Shown: positions 16,441 to 26,215, counted from the stretch's first letter. The stretch: DNA of 64,000 nt from Prauserella shujinwangii (GCF_003001955.1 NZ_PVNH01000001.1:558001-622000); one strand, 5' to 3'. Notes: a model not told the origin generated them from the letters alone. Made by a program: numbers and translations.

Positions 16441-17916
16441 TCAGCGGGTCAACGGCAGCCGCACCCGCAGCTCCGCGCCGCCGCCCGGCGCCTCCCCGGC
16501 CACCACACTGCCCGCGTGTGCCTCGACGATCTGCGCCACGATCGCCAGCCCGAGCCCGGAACCAGGCATGGACCGAGCGGCGGTGGCCCGGTAGAAGCGT
16601 TCGAAGACCTTTGGCCGGTCCTCCTCGTCGATCCCCGGTCCCTCGTCGCCGACGACCAGCTCCGCCCGTTCGTCTGCCGTGGATAGCCGCACGTGGACGG
16701 TGCCGCCCGCTGGGCTCCACTTCGCGGCGTTGTCCAACAGGTTCAGCACCACACGCGACAACCCGCCCGGCTGGCCGGTCAGGTCCGTCGGCACGGTCGA
16801 GACGGCGAAGACGACCCGCGGCCACCGGGCGCGGGCGCGCAGGACGGCGCCGGCGACCACGTCGGCCAGGTCCAGGGGCTCGAACGGCTCGGGGTCGGTG
16901 TTTCCCGCGGCCAGCTCGACCAGCTCGGTCGTGAGGGTGGTCAGCTCCGCGGCCTGCACCCCGAGATCCCGCAGCAGCCGGGCACGGTCCTCCTGCGAGA
17001 GCACCTTGCCCGAGTTGAGCTGCTCGTCGGCGTAGGAGAGCAGCTCGACGTTGTTGCGCAGGCTCGTCAACGGGGTCCGCAGCTCGTGGCCGGCGTCCCG
17101 CACGAGCTGCTGCTGGGCGGCCTTCGACGCGCCAAGAGCGGTCAGCATGCGGTTGAACGCCGTGGCGAGCCGGGCGATCTCGTCCCGCCCGTCCACGGGG
17201 ATCGCGCTGTCCAGGTCCTGGGTCCTGGCCACCTTCTCCACGGCACCCGTGAGCCGGTGGACCGGCCGCAGGCCTGTCCGTGCGACACCCCAGCCGACCA
17301 GGCCCGCGAGGCCGGTGCCGGAGAGCCCGATCATGGTGAGGAGGAACTGGAGATCGTCGAGGGTTCCCTCGATGGCGGTGACCCGCCGTGCGACCTGGAC
17401 CGCGCCATCGTCTCGGGGGACGGTGCTCACGCGGTAGAGCTCGTCAGGGCCGGCGTCGGCGAGATCCTGGCCGCTGCCGCTCGCCGCGACGTGGGCGGCC
17501 TCGGCGGTCACCGGCCCCAGCCACATCGACCCCGCACTGCTCGACACCGGCTTCCCGTCCGCATCGAGGAACCGGACGACGACAGGTGGCGGTATGCCGG
17601 CCACCTCGAGCAACCGCCTGGCTTCCGGCGGCAGTTCGTCGATGTCCTCCCGCCAGTCGCTCGGCAGCTCATCGAGCGCGTGCATGGCCCGCAGCGCCTC
17701 GTCGGGCGTGGCTGCCCGCGCCGCCGTGTGCGTGTCGGCGCGCAGCTGGACGGCCAGGTTCTCGTACATCCGGAGGTGCATCAGCCACCAGCCCGCGAGG
17801 GACACGACGACCACGGCGAGCGCGACCCCGAACGCGGAGAGCACCGCGACCCGCGAACGCAGGCTGAGCTTGTGCCGTCCCCACCTGCCCTGGCGGGTGC
17901 CCACGCGGAGCCTCAC
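16441..17916 (-). CDS. Sensor histidine kinase (MprB-like)
   Basis: The 491-residue kinase starts at GTG 17916, overlapping the response-regulator stop (GTGA). It has a transmembrane helix near residues 23-47, an extracytoplasmic sensor domain of about 130 residues, a second helix near 188-210, a HAMP segment ([15 protein letters not shown]), and the phospho-acceptor box [18 protein letters not shown]-binding boxes follow: N in [18 protein letters not shown] and GSGLGLAIV. It is the partner of the OmpR-type regulator upstream. The signal is unknown; the next genes downstream (DUF998 and the glycosyltransferase) are possible targets. Confidence 0.95.
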   Translation of the reverse strand: MRLRVGTRQGRWGRHKLSLRSRVAVLSAFGVALAVVVVSLAGWWLMHLRMYENLAVQLRADTHTAARAATPDEALRAMHALDELPSDWREDIDELPPEARRLLEVAGIPPPVVVRFLDADGKPVSSSAGSMWLGPVTAEAAHVAASGSGQDLADAGPDELYRVSTVPRDDGAVQVARRVTAIEGTLDDLQFLLTMIGLSGTGLAGLVGWGVARTGLRPVHRLTGAVEKVARTQDLDSAIPVDGRDEIARLATAFNRMLTALGASKAAQQQLVRDAGHELRTPLTSLRNNVELLSYADEQLNSGKVLSQEDRARLLRDLGVQAAELTTLTTELVELAAGNTDPEPFEPLDLADVVAGAVLRARARWPRVVFAVSTVPTDLTGQPGGLSRVVLNLLDNAAKWSPAGGTVHVRLSTADERAELVVGDEGPGIDEEDRPKVFERFYRATAARSMPGSGLGLAIVAQIVEAHAGSVVAGEAPGGGAELRVRLPLTR

Positions 17917-18605
17917 AGCGGTTCCTCGCGCAGGACGTAGCCGACGCCGCGGACGGTGTGCAGGAGCCTGCTGTGGCCGTCGAACTCCAGCTTCCGGCGC
18001 AGGTAGCCGATGTAGACGTCGAGGCTGTTGGAGCTGCTGCCGAAGTCGAAGCCCCAGACCTGTTCGAAGAGGACGGTCCTGGTGAGCACCTGCCGAGGGT
18101 GGCGCAGGAACAGTTCGAGGATCGCGAACTCGGTCCTGGTGAGCCGGATCTGCCGGCCCGCGCGCACCACCTCCCGGGTTGCCGGGTTCAGCGTGAGATC
18201 GTCGAACCGCAGGTCCGAGGCGGGCGTGGCCATGTCCACCTCGTACCGGGGGCGCCGCAGCAGTGCTCGCACGCGCGCGAGCAGCTCCTGGAGGGCGAAC
18301 GGTTTGGCGAGGTAGTCGTCCGCGCCGGCGTCCAGGCCCGCGACGCGCGCGGTGACTTCCCGCCGGGCGGTGAGCATCAGCACCGGCACGAGGTTCCCCT
18401 CAGCCCGCAGCCGGCGACAGGTTTCCAGCCCGTCGAGCACGGGCATCGTGACGTCGAGGATGACCCCGTCCGGACGGCACTCCCGGATGACATCGAGCGC
18501 CTCCTTCCCGTCCTTCGCGATCGTCACGTCGTAACCCTCGAACCGGAGGGTGCGCGACAAGGAGTCACACACCGCGTCCTCGTCGTCCGCGATCACGATC
18601 AGCAC
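17913..18605 (-). CDS. OmpR-family response regulator
   Basis: The 230-residue regulator has a receiver domain (acidic pocket IADDED, phospho-acceptor Asp51 in [12 protein letters not shown], Lys in YLAKPF) and a winged-helix domain ([31 protein letters not shown], ending in [15 protein letters not shown]). It is the first gene of a two-gene operon with its kinase, joined by a GTGA overlap. The MprA/TcrX-like architecture is common in actinobacteria and often responds to envelope stress. Confidence 0.95.
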   Translation of the reverse strand: MLIVIADDEDAVCDSLSRTLRFEGYDVTIAKDGKEALDVIRECRPDGVILDVTMPVLDGLETCRRLRAEGNLVPVLMLTARREVTARVAGLDAGADDYLAKPFALQELLARVRALLRRPRYEVDMATPASDLRFDDLTLNPATREVVRAGRQIRLTRTEFAILELFLRHPRQVLTRTVLFEQVWGFDFGSSSNSLDVYIGYLRRKLEFDGHSRLLHTVRGVGYVLREEPL

Positions 18606-18734
18606 CTCACCACCTCCGCTGCCGATTGTCCGGGGTCAGGGGCGTGGTGGCCCGGTGAGGCACTAAGAATCGACTAAGAACGCCGTGCGTGCTGGCCGGT
18701 CACCCGCTCTTCGTCCACCTGCCAGCTGGTGCGG

Positions 18735-19047
18735 TGCAATGTCATCTCTCAGGAGATCGGAAACGGGCGATACGGCGGCGGGTCGTGGATCCTGCGGGAC
18801 GTCGGCCTGGAGCTGCCCCCCAGGGCAGGTGAACGCCCCGGTCGGCGGCAACGGGTCGGGCAAGTCCACGCTCCTGCACGAATGTCCGCGATGGCCTCCC
18901 TCACCCGCCTGGGCCGGGCGCGGACTGGGCACCAGGACGGCCGCCGCCCGCGCCGATCACCTGGTCGAACGGCTCGTGCTCGTCGGCGGCACGGACTCAC
19001 CGGTCCGCATGCGAACGCGGCTTCGGCACGCTGACCGGCGAACGGAG
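18735..19047 (+). pseudogene. Frameshifted ABC-transporter ATPase remnant
   Basis: One frame reads ISQEIGNGRYGGGSWILRDVGLELPP. After a one-base shift near 18830 the next frame reads a Walker A box, GGNGSGKSTLL. Further shifts reveal MSAMASLTRLGR, then TAAARADHLVERLVLVGGTDSPVR. These pieces are in the right order for the first half of an ABC ATPase. Walker B and the signature motif are missing, because the segment ends at the convergent LysR gene. At least three frameshifts make this a dead gene. Confidence 0.65.
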
Positions 19048-19956
19048 TCATGCCGGGGCAGTGGGGGCCGCGGGCGCGGTGGGAAGGCAGTCGAGGAAGG
19101 CGGCCACCAGCGGGTTGTCCTCGGCCGCCCATACGGCGTAGCCATCGAGATACGGCACCGGGTCGTAGAGGGCGACCGACGTCGTTCTCGGCCCGCCCGG
19201 CGTCCCGCCGAGCACGCCCCGCGCCGCCGAGGCGAACCCCACGACGGGCTTGATCGCGGCCAGGATCGCGGTCGCACCGGGGTCGTCGACCTCCTCGGCG
19301 ATCGTGAGCCGGATACCGCTTCTCTGCGCGGCGGACAGGATCGTGTCGTACATCGCGGCCGACTGCGCGCGGCGGAACAGTACGCACGGCTCGCCGGCCA
19401 GCTCACCGAATGCCACGCGGTCGCGGCCCGCCCAGCGGTGGCTGTGGCCGACGACGGCGACCAGCGGCACGCGCAGGAGCGGGCGGCTGTGCAGCGTCGC
19501 GGAACTGGGTTTGCCGTAGACCATGGCGATGTCGAGCCTGCCCTCGGTGAGCGCCGTGAGCTGCGGCCCGGTGCGCATCTCCTGCATGTCGACGTCGATC
19601 GCGGGGTAACGGCGGTCGAGCGCGGCGAGCGCGGCCGGCAGGACACGTTGCCCCGCGGGGAAGTTGTAGCCGACGCGCAACGTGCCCGCCCTGCCCGCGG
19701 CGGCGGCCCGCGCCGCCTGCCCCGCCTGGTCGGCCTTGGCGAGGATGTCGCGGGCGAGGTCGAGGAACGCGTGGCCGGCGGGAGTGAGGCTGACCTCGTG
19801 GGAGTTGCGGGCGACGAGCTCGGCGCCGATGGAGCGTTCCAGCTTGCGCAGGTGCTGGCTCAGCGACGGCTGGGCCAGGTGCAGGCGCGCCGCAGCGCGG
19901 CCGAAGTGCAGTTCCTCGGCGATGGCGAGGAACGAGACCAGATGCCGCAGCTCCAC
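19048..19956 (-). CDS. LysR-family transcriptional regulator
   Basis: The 302-residue reading begins at GTG 19956 with the typical LysR opening (VELRHLVSFLAIAEELHFGRAAARLHLAQPSLSQHLRKLE). A GTG ten codons earlier is also possible; neither has a strong ribosome site. The winged helix-turn-helix is residues 1-60. A LysR substrate-binding domain follows (LRVGYNFPAGQRVLPAALAAL, DIAMVYGKPSS, VGHSHRWAGRD). The region upstream of its start carries no divergent gene for 430 bases; the ABC operon at 20391 runs the other way and is a possible target. Confidence 0.9.
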   Translation of the reverse strand: MELRHLVSFLAIAEELHFGRAAARLHLAQPSLSQHLRKLERSIGAELVARNSHEVSLTPAGHAFLDLARDILAKADQAGQAARAAAAGRAGTLRVGYNFPAGQRVLPAALAALDRRYPAIDVDMQEMRTGPQLTALTEGRLDIAMVYGKPSSATLHSRPLLRVPLVAVVGHSHRWAGRDRVAFGELAGEPCVLFRRAQSAAMYDTILSAAQRSGIRLTIAEEVDDPGATAILAAIKPVVGFASAARGVLGGTPGGPRTTSVALYDPVPYLDGYAVWAAEDNPLVAAFLDCLPTAPAAPTAPA

Positions 19957-20390
19957 GCGCGCACAGTATCGGCGGCGGGCGAGCACCGGGTGAACGCCCG
20001 CCGTCGACGGGTTGGCGTGCGCGGGGCGTTCCGGCGGTGAGCGGTTCCGGCAGGGGCGCCGATCGGCTCACCGCGACCGGGGCCGTGCACCGGGCTTGCC
20101 GTTCGTGCCGCTGCCCCACCGAGACAGCCCGGCGCGGGCGGCGCCCCGGCCGGCGCGTTCGCCGAGGAGACCGGCAGCGTGCGTGGCCGCTCGGGAGTGG
20201 CTGCGCGGGCTCACCGCGGGCGGTACACGCCCGCCGTTGCCCCGGTCCGCGAGCCAGGCCAGAGGCGATCCCACTCGGGTGATTCGGTTTCCCGATCGCC
20301 GGGCGGTCGTTCACCCTCCGGCCACGAACCGCTGCTGCACTGAGTCCCGTTCGGGGACAGCGCTGACGAAGGAAAGGTGCGGTAGCAGTC
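19957..20390. other. 434-base gap between LysR gene and ABC importer operon
   Basis: No frame here reads like a known protein on either strand and no RNA or mobile element was seen. It should contain the promoters of the divergent LysR gene and the importer operon. The end (20365-20390) holds GGAAAGGTGCGG, the ribosome site for the GTG at 20391. No convincing operator symmetry was found. Confidence 0.5.
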
Positions 20391-21491
20391 GTGAGCCGGA
20401 TTCAACTGCAGGGAATCACCCGGCGCTTCGGCCCGGTCACGGCCGTCGACGACGTGTGGCTCGACATCGCCGATGGCGAGTTCCTCGTCCTGCTGGGGCC
20501 GAGCGGGTGCGGCAAGTCCACGCTCCTGCGCCTCATCGCGGGCCTCCTGCCACCCACCGAGGGCAGGCTGTGGCTCGACGACACCGACCTCACCCACGTG
20601 CCGCCGCAGCAACGTGACCTGGCGATGGTGTTCCAGAGCTACGCGCTGTACCCGCATCTGTCGGTCGCCCGCAACATCGGGTTCCCACTGCGCGCGCGCA
20701 AATGGCCGCGCGCCGAGATCCGGGCGAAGGTCGCCGAGGTCGCCGCGACGCTCGGCTTGACCGCACTGCTCGATCGCAAGCCGAAGGAGCTTTCCGGCGG
20801 GCAGCGCCAGCGCGTGGCTCTGGGCAGGGCGCTGGTACGGGATCCCGGCGCGTTCCTCCTGGACGAGCCCCTGTCCAACCTGGACGCGAAGTTGCGGACG
20901 GGCACCCGCGCGGAGATCGCGGAGCTGCACCGCAGCCTCGGCACCACCATGGTCTACGTCACACACGACCAGGTCGAGGCCATGACCATGGCCACCCGCA
21001 TCGCCCTGCTCGACGAGGGCAGGCTCGCACAGCTCGGCACGCCGTCGGAGGTCTACGACCGGCCCGCGTCGGTCTTCGCCGCGACGTTCCTGGGCTCGCC
21101 CGCGATGAACATCCTCGACGCCACCGTGCGCTCTGCCGACGGCAGCCTCGCCGCGCACGGCAAGGGCATCGAGCTTTCGCTCGGCATCGACGCCGTCCTT
21201 CCCGACCGGCCGGTGCGGCTCGGCGTCCGGCCCGAACACCTCACCTTCGCCCCCGCCGGCGGCCGCGGCATCCACGCCGTCGTCACCGCCGTGGAGAACC
21301 TCGGCAGCGAAGAGGTCGTCCAGTGCCTTGCCGGGGAGGGCCGCATCGCCGTACGCGGCCCACGGCCCCTCGGGGTGAGCGCCGGCGACGCCGTGACCCT
21401 GACCGCACGGCCGGAGCACCTGCACCTGTTCGACTCCGCGAGCGGGCGCAGGCTGACCTGGCAGCCCGAGTCCGTTCCCGCCTCCGTCTGA
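20391..21491 (+). CDS. ugpC: ABC importer ATPase, UgpC/MalK type
   Basis: The 366-residue ATPase starts at GTG 20391. Walker A GPSGCGKST, Q-loop FQSYALYPHLSVARNIGFPL, signature LSGGQRQRVALGRAL, Walker B FLLDEPLSNLD and the switch His in VTHDQVEAMT are all intact. A C-terminal TOBE-like regulatory domain (IRLGVRPEHL-type, here VRLGVRPEHLTF) follows. These are typical of carbohydrate and glycerol-3-phosphate importers. It begins a five-gene operon with a lipoprotein binding protein, a metallophosphoesterase and two permeases, a complete importer of the Ugp kind. Confidence 0.92.
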   Translation: MSRIQLQGITRRFGPVTAVDDVWLDIADGEFLVLLGPSGCGKSTLLRLIAGLLPPTEGRLWLDDTDLTHVPPQQRDLAMVFQSYALYPHLSVARNIGFPLRARKWPRAEIRAKVAEVAATLGLTALLDRKPKELSGGQRQRVALGRALVRDPGAFLLDEPLSNLDAKLRTGTRAEIAELHRSLGTTMVYVTHDQVEAMTMATRIALLDEGRLAQLGTPSEVYDRPASVFAATFLGSPAMNILDATVRSADGSLAAHGKGIELSLGIDAVLPDRPVRLGVRPEHLTFAPAGGRGIHAVVTAVENLGSEEVVQCLAGEGRIAVRGPRPLGVSAGDAVTLTARPEHLHLFDSASGRRLTWQPESVPASV

Positions 21492-21523
21492 TCGTCGCAC
21501 CAAGGAAAGAGGAGTTGCCCGTC

Positions 21524-22900
21524 ATGACAAGATCCCTGCTCGCGGCAGGCGCCGCGGCCGCGCTCATGCTGACCGGGTCGGCCTGCGGGCTTGGCAGCAC
21601 CGGCACCGGTAGCGAGGGTTCGGTGAGCCGCGTACCGGAGCTCGCTCCCGACCAGGAGGTGTCGATCGTCTTCGAGAGCTACAACTTCGGTCAGGCCGGT
21701 GCGTGGACCGACACGTTCAACGAGCTGATCGCGGCGTTCGAGAAGGAGCATCCGAACATCACGGTGACCGCGCAGAAGCCGCAGGGCAACAGCGCGAACC
21801 CGGCCACCGACACCATTTCCAGCCTGCAGAGCCAGCTCACCGCGGGCAGTCCGCCGGACGTGGTGCAGCTCGGCTTCTCGGACCTCGACTTCACCATCAA
21901 CGAGCTCAAGGCGCTGCCGCTCGACGACCTGGTGGGCAGGGATGCCGTCCAGGCCAACTTCGACGGCGCCCGGCACCCCTATGCGCCATCGGCGCGGACC
22001 CTCGGCGACTGGGAGGGCAAGACCTACGGCGTCCCCTTCGTGTTCTCCACGCCGATGCTGTACGTCAACAAGAAGCTCTTCACCGAGGCCGGACTCGACC
22101 CGGAACAGCCGCCGACGACCTGGGCCGAGGTGCGTGATGCCGCACAGGCCATTGACCGGAGGACCGGCAAGGATGGTGTCTACGTCGACTGCCTGACGAA
22201 GACGGCCAAGGACTGGTGCTTCCAGGCGCTCGTGCGTTCCCACGGCGGCACCGTGATCTCCGATGACCGGACAAGGCTGACCTTCGCGGAGAAGCCGTCC
22301 ATCGACGTGGTCCGGTTCATGCGGGACATGGTGCGGGAGGGCATCATGCCCAACCGCACGCAGACACAGGCGGTCGAGTCGTTCGCGCGAGGTGACCTCG
22401 GCATGATCCTGGAGTCCAGCGCCATCCAGGGCATGTTCCTCCAGGGGGCCGGTGACGCCTGGGAACTGGGCGCGGCCGCGATGCCGAGCTTCGAGGGCAA
22501 GCAGGCGGTGCCCACCAACTCCGGGGCGGCGCTGTTCGTGTTCGCGCAGGACCCGGCCAAGCAGCGGGCGGCGTGGGAGCTGATCAAGTTCCTGACCAGT
22601 GAGCGGGCGTACACGACGATCGCCACGAAGATCGGCTACCTGCCGCTGCGCACCGGTCTCGTCGAGGACCCCGGCGGCCTCGAGAGCTGGGCGGCGGACA
22701 ACCCTTACCTCGCTCCGAACCTGGCGCAGCTCGAGCACCTGGAGCCGTGGGTGTCGATGCCGGGACCGAGCTATCTGCAGATCCGCGACGGAATGATGCA
22801 GGCCGTCGAGAACGCCGTGTTCCAGGGCGCCGGCCCGGCCGAGGCACTGAGGTCAGCCCAGCAGGAGGCCTCGGCGCTGCTGCCGGGCGGGGAGAGGTGA
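21524..22900 (+). CDS. ugpB: Extracellular solute-binding lipoprotein (UgpB-like)
   Basis: The 458-residue protein starts at ATG 21524 behind GGAAAGAGGAG. It has a lipoprotein signal with lipobox TGSAC (Cys21). The mature part is a type I solute-binding fold: FESYNFGQAGAWTDTFNELIAAFEKEHPNITV near the start, LQSQLTAGSPPDVVQLGF, TYGVPFVFSTPMLYVNKKLF, and SNSGAALFVFAQDP-type segment (here TNSGAALFVFAQDPAKQRAAWELIKFLTSE). This matches sugar and glycerol-3-phosphate binding proteins. It overlaps the next gene by GTGA. The ligand cannot be fixed, but the phosphoesterase downstream hints at a phosphodiester. Confidence 0.9.
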   Translation: MTRSLLAAGAAAALMLTGSACGLGSTGTGSEGSVSRVPELAPDQEVSIVFESYNFGQAGAWTDTFNELIAAFEKEHPNITVTAQKPQGNSANPATDTISSLQSQLTAGSPPDVVQLGFSDLDFTINELKALPLDDLVGRDAVQANFDGARHPYAPSARTLGDWEGKTYGVPFVFSTPMLYVNKKLFTEAGLDPEQPPTTWAEVRDAAQAIDRRTGKDGVYVDCLTKTAKDWCFQALVRSHGGTVISDDRTRLTFAEKPSIDVVRFMRDMVREGIMPNRTQTQAVESFARGDLGMILESSAIQGMFLQGAGDAWELGAAAMPSFEGKQAVPTNSGAALFVFAQDPAKQRAAWELIKFLTSERAYTTIATKIGYLPLRTGLVEDPGGLESWAADNPYLAPNLAQLEHLEPWVSMPGPSYLQIRDGMMQAVENAVFQGAGPAEALRSAQQEASALLPGGER

Positions 22901-23751
22901 GCGTGCCCGGCCCCGACCTGACGCTTGTCCAGCTGACCGACACGCACCTGCTCCCCCCTGGCGAGCTCATGCACGATGTCGTCGACACCGCCGCGAACCT
23001 CGTCGCGGCACTGGAGATGGTCGAGCGGTCCAGCCTGCCCGTGGCGGCACTGCTGCTCACCGGTGACCTCGCCGACGCCGGTGCCCCCGCCGCGTACCGG
23101 AGGTTGCGTGACCTCGTGGAGCCCGCTGCGCACCGGCTCGGTGCCGAGGTGGTGTACGCCATGGGCAACCACGACGAGCGGGGTGCCTTCCGGGCCGAGG
23201 TACTCGGCTTGGCACCGTCCACAGGCGACAACGACACGGTGACGACCGTCGGCGGGCTGCGGATCGTGTCACTCGACAGCAGCGAGCCGGGGCGGCACGA
23301 CGGGCACCTCGCCCCGGCGCAGCTCGACTGGCTGGCGGACGTTCTCACCACCCCGGCGGAGAGGGGCACCGTGCTGGTGGTGCACCATCCGCCGCTGCCT
23401 TCGCCGGTGCCGACCGTGCATCTGCTGCGGCTCCGGGACGCCGATCGGCTGGCCGACGTGCTCGCGGGCACCGACGTCCGGTTCGTCGTCGCCGGGCACG
23501 CCCACCACGCGGGCTGCGGTGCGCTCGCGGGCGTTCCGGTGTGGGTCGGTCCCGCGCTGGCCTACGGTATCGCCACCGTACCGCCGGAAGGCAGGCTGCT
23601 GGCCGGTGCGGACGCCGCGTTCAGCCGGATCGACGTGTTCGGTGACCAGATCGTGGCCACCGCGGTGCCACTGTCGACGGCCCAGGGTGTGTACGACGTG
23701 GCCGCCGCCGAGCGCCTGCGGATGGTGCGCGAGGTGGTCGGCGCATGGTGA
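22897..23751 (+). CDS. Metallophosphoesterase in importer operon (GpdQ/CpdA-like)
   Basis: The product has 284 residues from GTG 22897, which overlaps the binding-protein stop; GTG 22903 is an alternative. All metal-binding motifs of class III cyclic-nucleotide/glycerophosphodiester phosphoesterases are visible: DTH in LTDTHLLPPG, GD in LLLTGDLAD, GNHDE, HH in VVHHPPLP and GHAHH. The enzymes of this group hydrolyse cAMP or glycerophosphodiesters. It sits between the binding protein and permeases and overlaps both neighbours. In E. coli, ugp imports glycerophosphodiesters and includes the unrelated phosphodiesterase UgpQ, so an analogous role here is plausible. It has no signal peptide, so it would act on imported substrate. 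Confidence 0.88.
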   Translation: MSVPGPDLTLVQLTDTHLLPPGELMHDVVDTAANLVAALEMVERSSLPVAALLLTGDLADAGAPAAYRRLRDLVEPAAHRLGAEVVYAMGNHDERGAFRAEVLGLAPSTGDNDTVTTVGGLRIVSLDSSEPGRHDGHLAPAQLDWLADVLTTPAERGTVLVVHHPPLPSPVPTVHLLRLRDADRLADVLAGTDVRFVVAGHAHHAGCGALAGVPVWVGPALAYGIATVPPEGRLLAGADAAFSRIDVFGDQIVATAVPLSTAQGVYDVAAAERLRMVREVVGAW

Positions 23752-24704
23752 GCGGGACCTTCGTGGAGGTCGCGCCGCCCCTGCGCGCCCGGGAGGCGGG
23801 CGTGGTGCCCGCCTCCCGGGAGAGCTGGTGGACCCGGGCGCGGCGGATCGCGCCGCCGTACCTGTACCTGACGCCCGCCGTCGTCCTGCTGGTCGTGTGG
23901 ACGTACCAGCCACTGGCGCAGACCTTCGTGCTGTCGCTGCACTCCTGGAACCTCGTGCCGGGCACGCCCATGGAGGAGGTCGGCATCGCCAACTACGAGC
24001 GACTGCTCGGCACGCCCGAGCTGGGCCGCTCGGTGTGGCGCACCGTGGTCGTGATCCTGGGCATGCTGCCCTTCACGGTGGTGATCCCGGTGCTCGTGGC
24101 GCTGCTGACCCGGCGCGTGCGCGGCCGGGCGCAGGGTGTGTACCGGGCGCTGGTCTTCGCGCCCATGCTCGTCGCGCCGGTGGCGGGTGCCGCGGTGTGG
24201 CAGTGGCTGCTCGACCCGTCGGCGGGCGCGGTGAACCGGGTGCTGGGCACCGACGTCAACTGGCTCAACACCACGGGAACCGCTCAGCTCTCGATCATCG
24301 TGATCACCGGCTGGCATGTCGCCGGTTTCGCCGTGCTGGTGGTGACGGCCGGGCTGACCGGGATCAACCCCGACTACGCCGCCGCCGCGCAGGTCGACGG
24401 TGCCTCGCGGAGTCAGGTGACGCGCTGGATCACGCTGCCCCTGCTGTCCCCGACGCTGGCCTTCCTCGTGCTGATGACCGTGCTGCTGTCGGCGCAGTGG
24501 ACGTTCCCGCTGATCGACACGCTGACCCAGGGTGGGCCCGTCGGCTCCACCACCAACATCTACTACCTGCTCTGGGAGTACGGCTTCCGTCACCACGACG
24601 CGGGTCTCGCCGCGGCGGCCGGTGTGCTGTTCTTCGCGGGCTTCATCGTCGTGGCCGCGCTGCTGACGCGGCTCGCGGAAAGGCTGAGCCACCATGACGA
24701 TTGA
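23745..24704 (+). CDS. ugpA: ABC importer permease, UgpA-like
   Basis: The 319-residue permease begins at ATG 23745, seven bases inside the phosphoesterase gene. About six transmembrane helices are visible (first: YLYLTPAVVLLVVWTYQPLAQTFVLSL). The cytoplasmic EAA loop is present as YAAAAQVDGASRSQVTRWITLPLLSP. The family is the MalF/UgpA inner-membrane subunit, which pairs with the next gene. Its end overlaps that gene by 11 bases. Confidence 0.93.
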   Translation: MVSGTFVEVAPPLRAREAGVVPASRESWWTRARRIAPPYLYLTPAVVLLVVWTYQPLAQTFVLSLHSWNLVPGTPMEEVGIANYERLLGTPELGRSVWRTVVVILGMLPFTVVIPVLVALLTRRVRGRAQGVYRALVFAPMLVAPVAGAAVWQWLLDPSAGAVNRVLGTDVNWLNTTGTAQLSIIVITGWHVAGFAVLVVTAGLTGINPDYAAAAQVDGASRSQVTRWITLPLLSPTLAFLVLMTVLLSAQWTFPLIDTLTQGGPVGSTTNIYYLLWEYGFRHHDAGLAAAAGVLFFAGFIVVAALLTRLAERLSHHDD

Positions 24705-25524
24705 CGACGCGGTGGGGGAGCCTCGGGTGCGGCGCCTCGGCGGGCATCTCGTGCTCGGGGTGCTGAGCCTCGCGTGCGTGTTCCCCGTCTACTGGCTGTA
24801 CGCGACCTCCGTGCGCGCGCCCGGCGACGTGTACTCGCTGTCGGTCCTGCCGTGGCCGCTGTCCACGGCGAGCTACGCCGACGCCTTCGCCAAGAACGAC
24901 GTGCTCGGTATGCTGCTCAACACCGGGGTCGTGGCCGTGTTCAGCGCGCTGGGGCAGCTGCTCGTGGCATTGCTCGCCGCCTACGCGTTCGTGGCATGGC
25001 GGTTCCCGCTGCAACGGTTGCTGTACCTGATGTTCGTGGGCACCTGGCTGGTGCCGTTCCAGGCGACGATGCTGCCGAACTACGTGTTGCTGTCGCGGCT
25101 CGGCCTGCTGGAAACGCTCGCCGGTGTGATCGTGCCGACGCTGTGCTCCGCACTCGGCGTGCTCCTGCTGCGCGAGCACCTTGCCGGATTCCCGAAAGAG
25201 CTCCTCGATGCGGCCAGAATGGACGGACGTTCGTCGTGGAGTACTTTGTGGCTGGTCGTGGTCCCCGCGCTGCGGCCCGCGCTCGCCGCGCTGGGCATCC
25301 TGCTGGCGATCACCGCGTGGAACGAGTACTTCTGGCCCGCCATGGTGCTGCAGCGCAGCAACGCCGTCGTGCAGCTCGGTCTGCGCAGCTTCATGGGCAC
25401 CGAGGGCAACGACTGGGGCCCGCTGATGGCCACGGCCGGGCTGGCGTGCCTGCCCGTCCTCGTGCTGTACCTGGTACTGCAGCGGCACATCGTGAACGCG
25501 TTCGTGCGCTCGGGCCTCAAGTAG
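24694..25524 (+). CDS. ugpE: ABC importer permease, UgpE-like
   Basis: The 276-residue permease starts at ATG 24694 within the end of the preceding gene. It has six hydrophobic segments, the early VFPVYWLYATSVRAP region typical of MalG/UgpE proteins, and an EAA loop in ELLDAARMDGRSSWSTLWLVVVPALRPALA. It completes the importer with the binding protein, ATPase and first permease. It is the last gene of the operon; the next 690 bases are non-coding. Confidence 0.93.
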   Translation: MTIDDAVGEPRVRRLGGHLVLGVLSLACVFPVYWLYATSVRAPGDVYSLSVLPWPLSTASYADAFAKNDVLGMLLNTGVVAVFSALGQLLVALLAAYAFVAWRFPLQRLLYLMFVGTWLVPFQATMLPNYVLLSRLGLLETLAGVIVPTLCSALGVLLLREHLAGFPKELLDAARMDGRSSWSTLWLVVVPALRPALAALGILLAITAWNEYFWPAMVLQRSNAVVQLGLRSFMGTEGNDWGPLMATAGLACLPVLVLYLVLQRHIVNAFVRSGLK

Positions 25525-26167
25525 CCGCGTGCACGAGGCGCGCGCCGAACTCGACCGTGTGGTCGCGACCTGCCACAACGCCCGGTCCCGCGCACGAAGG
25601 ACGACGACGCCCCGCGGCGCGGCTGCCAGCGCACCGCCTCGGCGTCATCCCGGTCACCGAAACGGAAGCCGCGCCGGTGACCCGCGAATCGGTCGGTCGC
25701 CCCCTCACGGGGAGACCCGGCGGCACCCGGTCCGGCCCGGGGTGCTGGCGCGGCGAACGCCCGCCGCGGATTGAAACCTTTCATGGTCCGATGTCGTGGA
25801 CTCCCGTGATGCCCGCACCGGTGCTCGAGCGGGGTGGAGTGTCGAATCGTCCGGTCGGATCGGGGTGTCGCGGGGCGGGTCTTCGGTGGCGCGCGCCGGT
25901 TCGGTTCCCGCGCTGGCGGGGAGAGCAGCGCGGGGGCCGGGCCTCGCTGCGTCCGCGGCGGCCAGGGCCGCTGCCGTGGCGGTGAGCCGGTCGTGAACGG
26001 ATCGCGTGGGCGGGCGGCGAGCCTCCTCCGCGCCGGGTGTGGCCGTGGGTCCGCATCACTTCGGGCCCGCGCGGCTGGCGGACACGACGTCGTGGAGCGC
26101 GGACACGCCGGAGGTCTCCGGGTCCGGCGCAAGCCTTGTTTTCCGTGGATCGCTCACCTAGGGTCTT
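25525..26167. other. Non-coding region between importer and rhamnosidase operons
   Basis: This stretch of about 640 bases has no frame that reads like a known protein. Short open frames on both strands are Arg- and Gly-rich, as expected by chance in GC-rich DNA. It holds one LacI-like near-palindrome (25773-25782) and ends at a perfect one. No terminator with a convincing stem was found after the importer operon. Confidence 0.5.
25773..25782. promoter_or_regulatory. LacI-like half-consensus operator GAAACCTTTC
   Basis: GAAACCTTTC differs by one central base from the GAAACGTTTC core bound by many actinobacterial LacI-family sugar regulators. It lies 395 bases upstream of the perfect copy before the rhamnosidase operon. 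It could be an auxiliary site for DNA looping or a chance match. Confidence 0.3.
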
Positions 26168-26177
26168 GAAACGTTTC
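26168..26177. promoter_or_regulatory. LacI-family operator upstream of rhamnosidase operon
   Basis: GAAACGTTTC, within TTGAAACGTTTCGA, is a perfect LacI-type palindrome with the central CG preferred by GalR/LacI repressors. It ends 38 bases before the GH78 start codon, where it would overlap the promoter. Carbohydrate-induced derepression of the two rhamnosidase genes is the natural reading. No LacI gene is seen in the window. Confidence 0.7.
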
Positions 26178-26215
26178 GATTTCCGTATCCCCACCGGAGC
26201 GAACTGGGAGCAACG

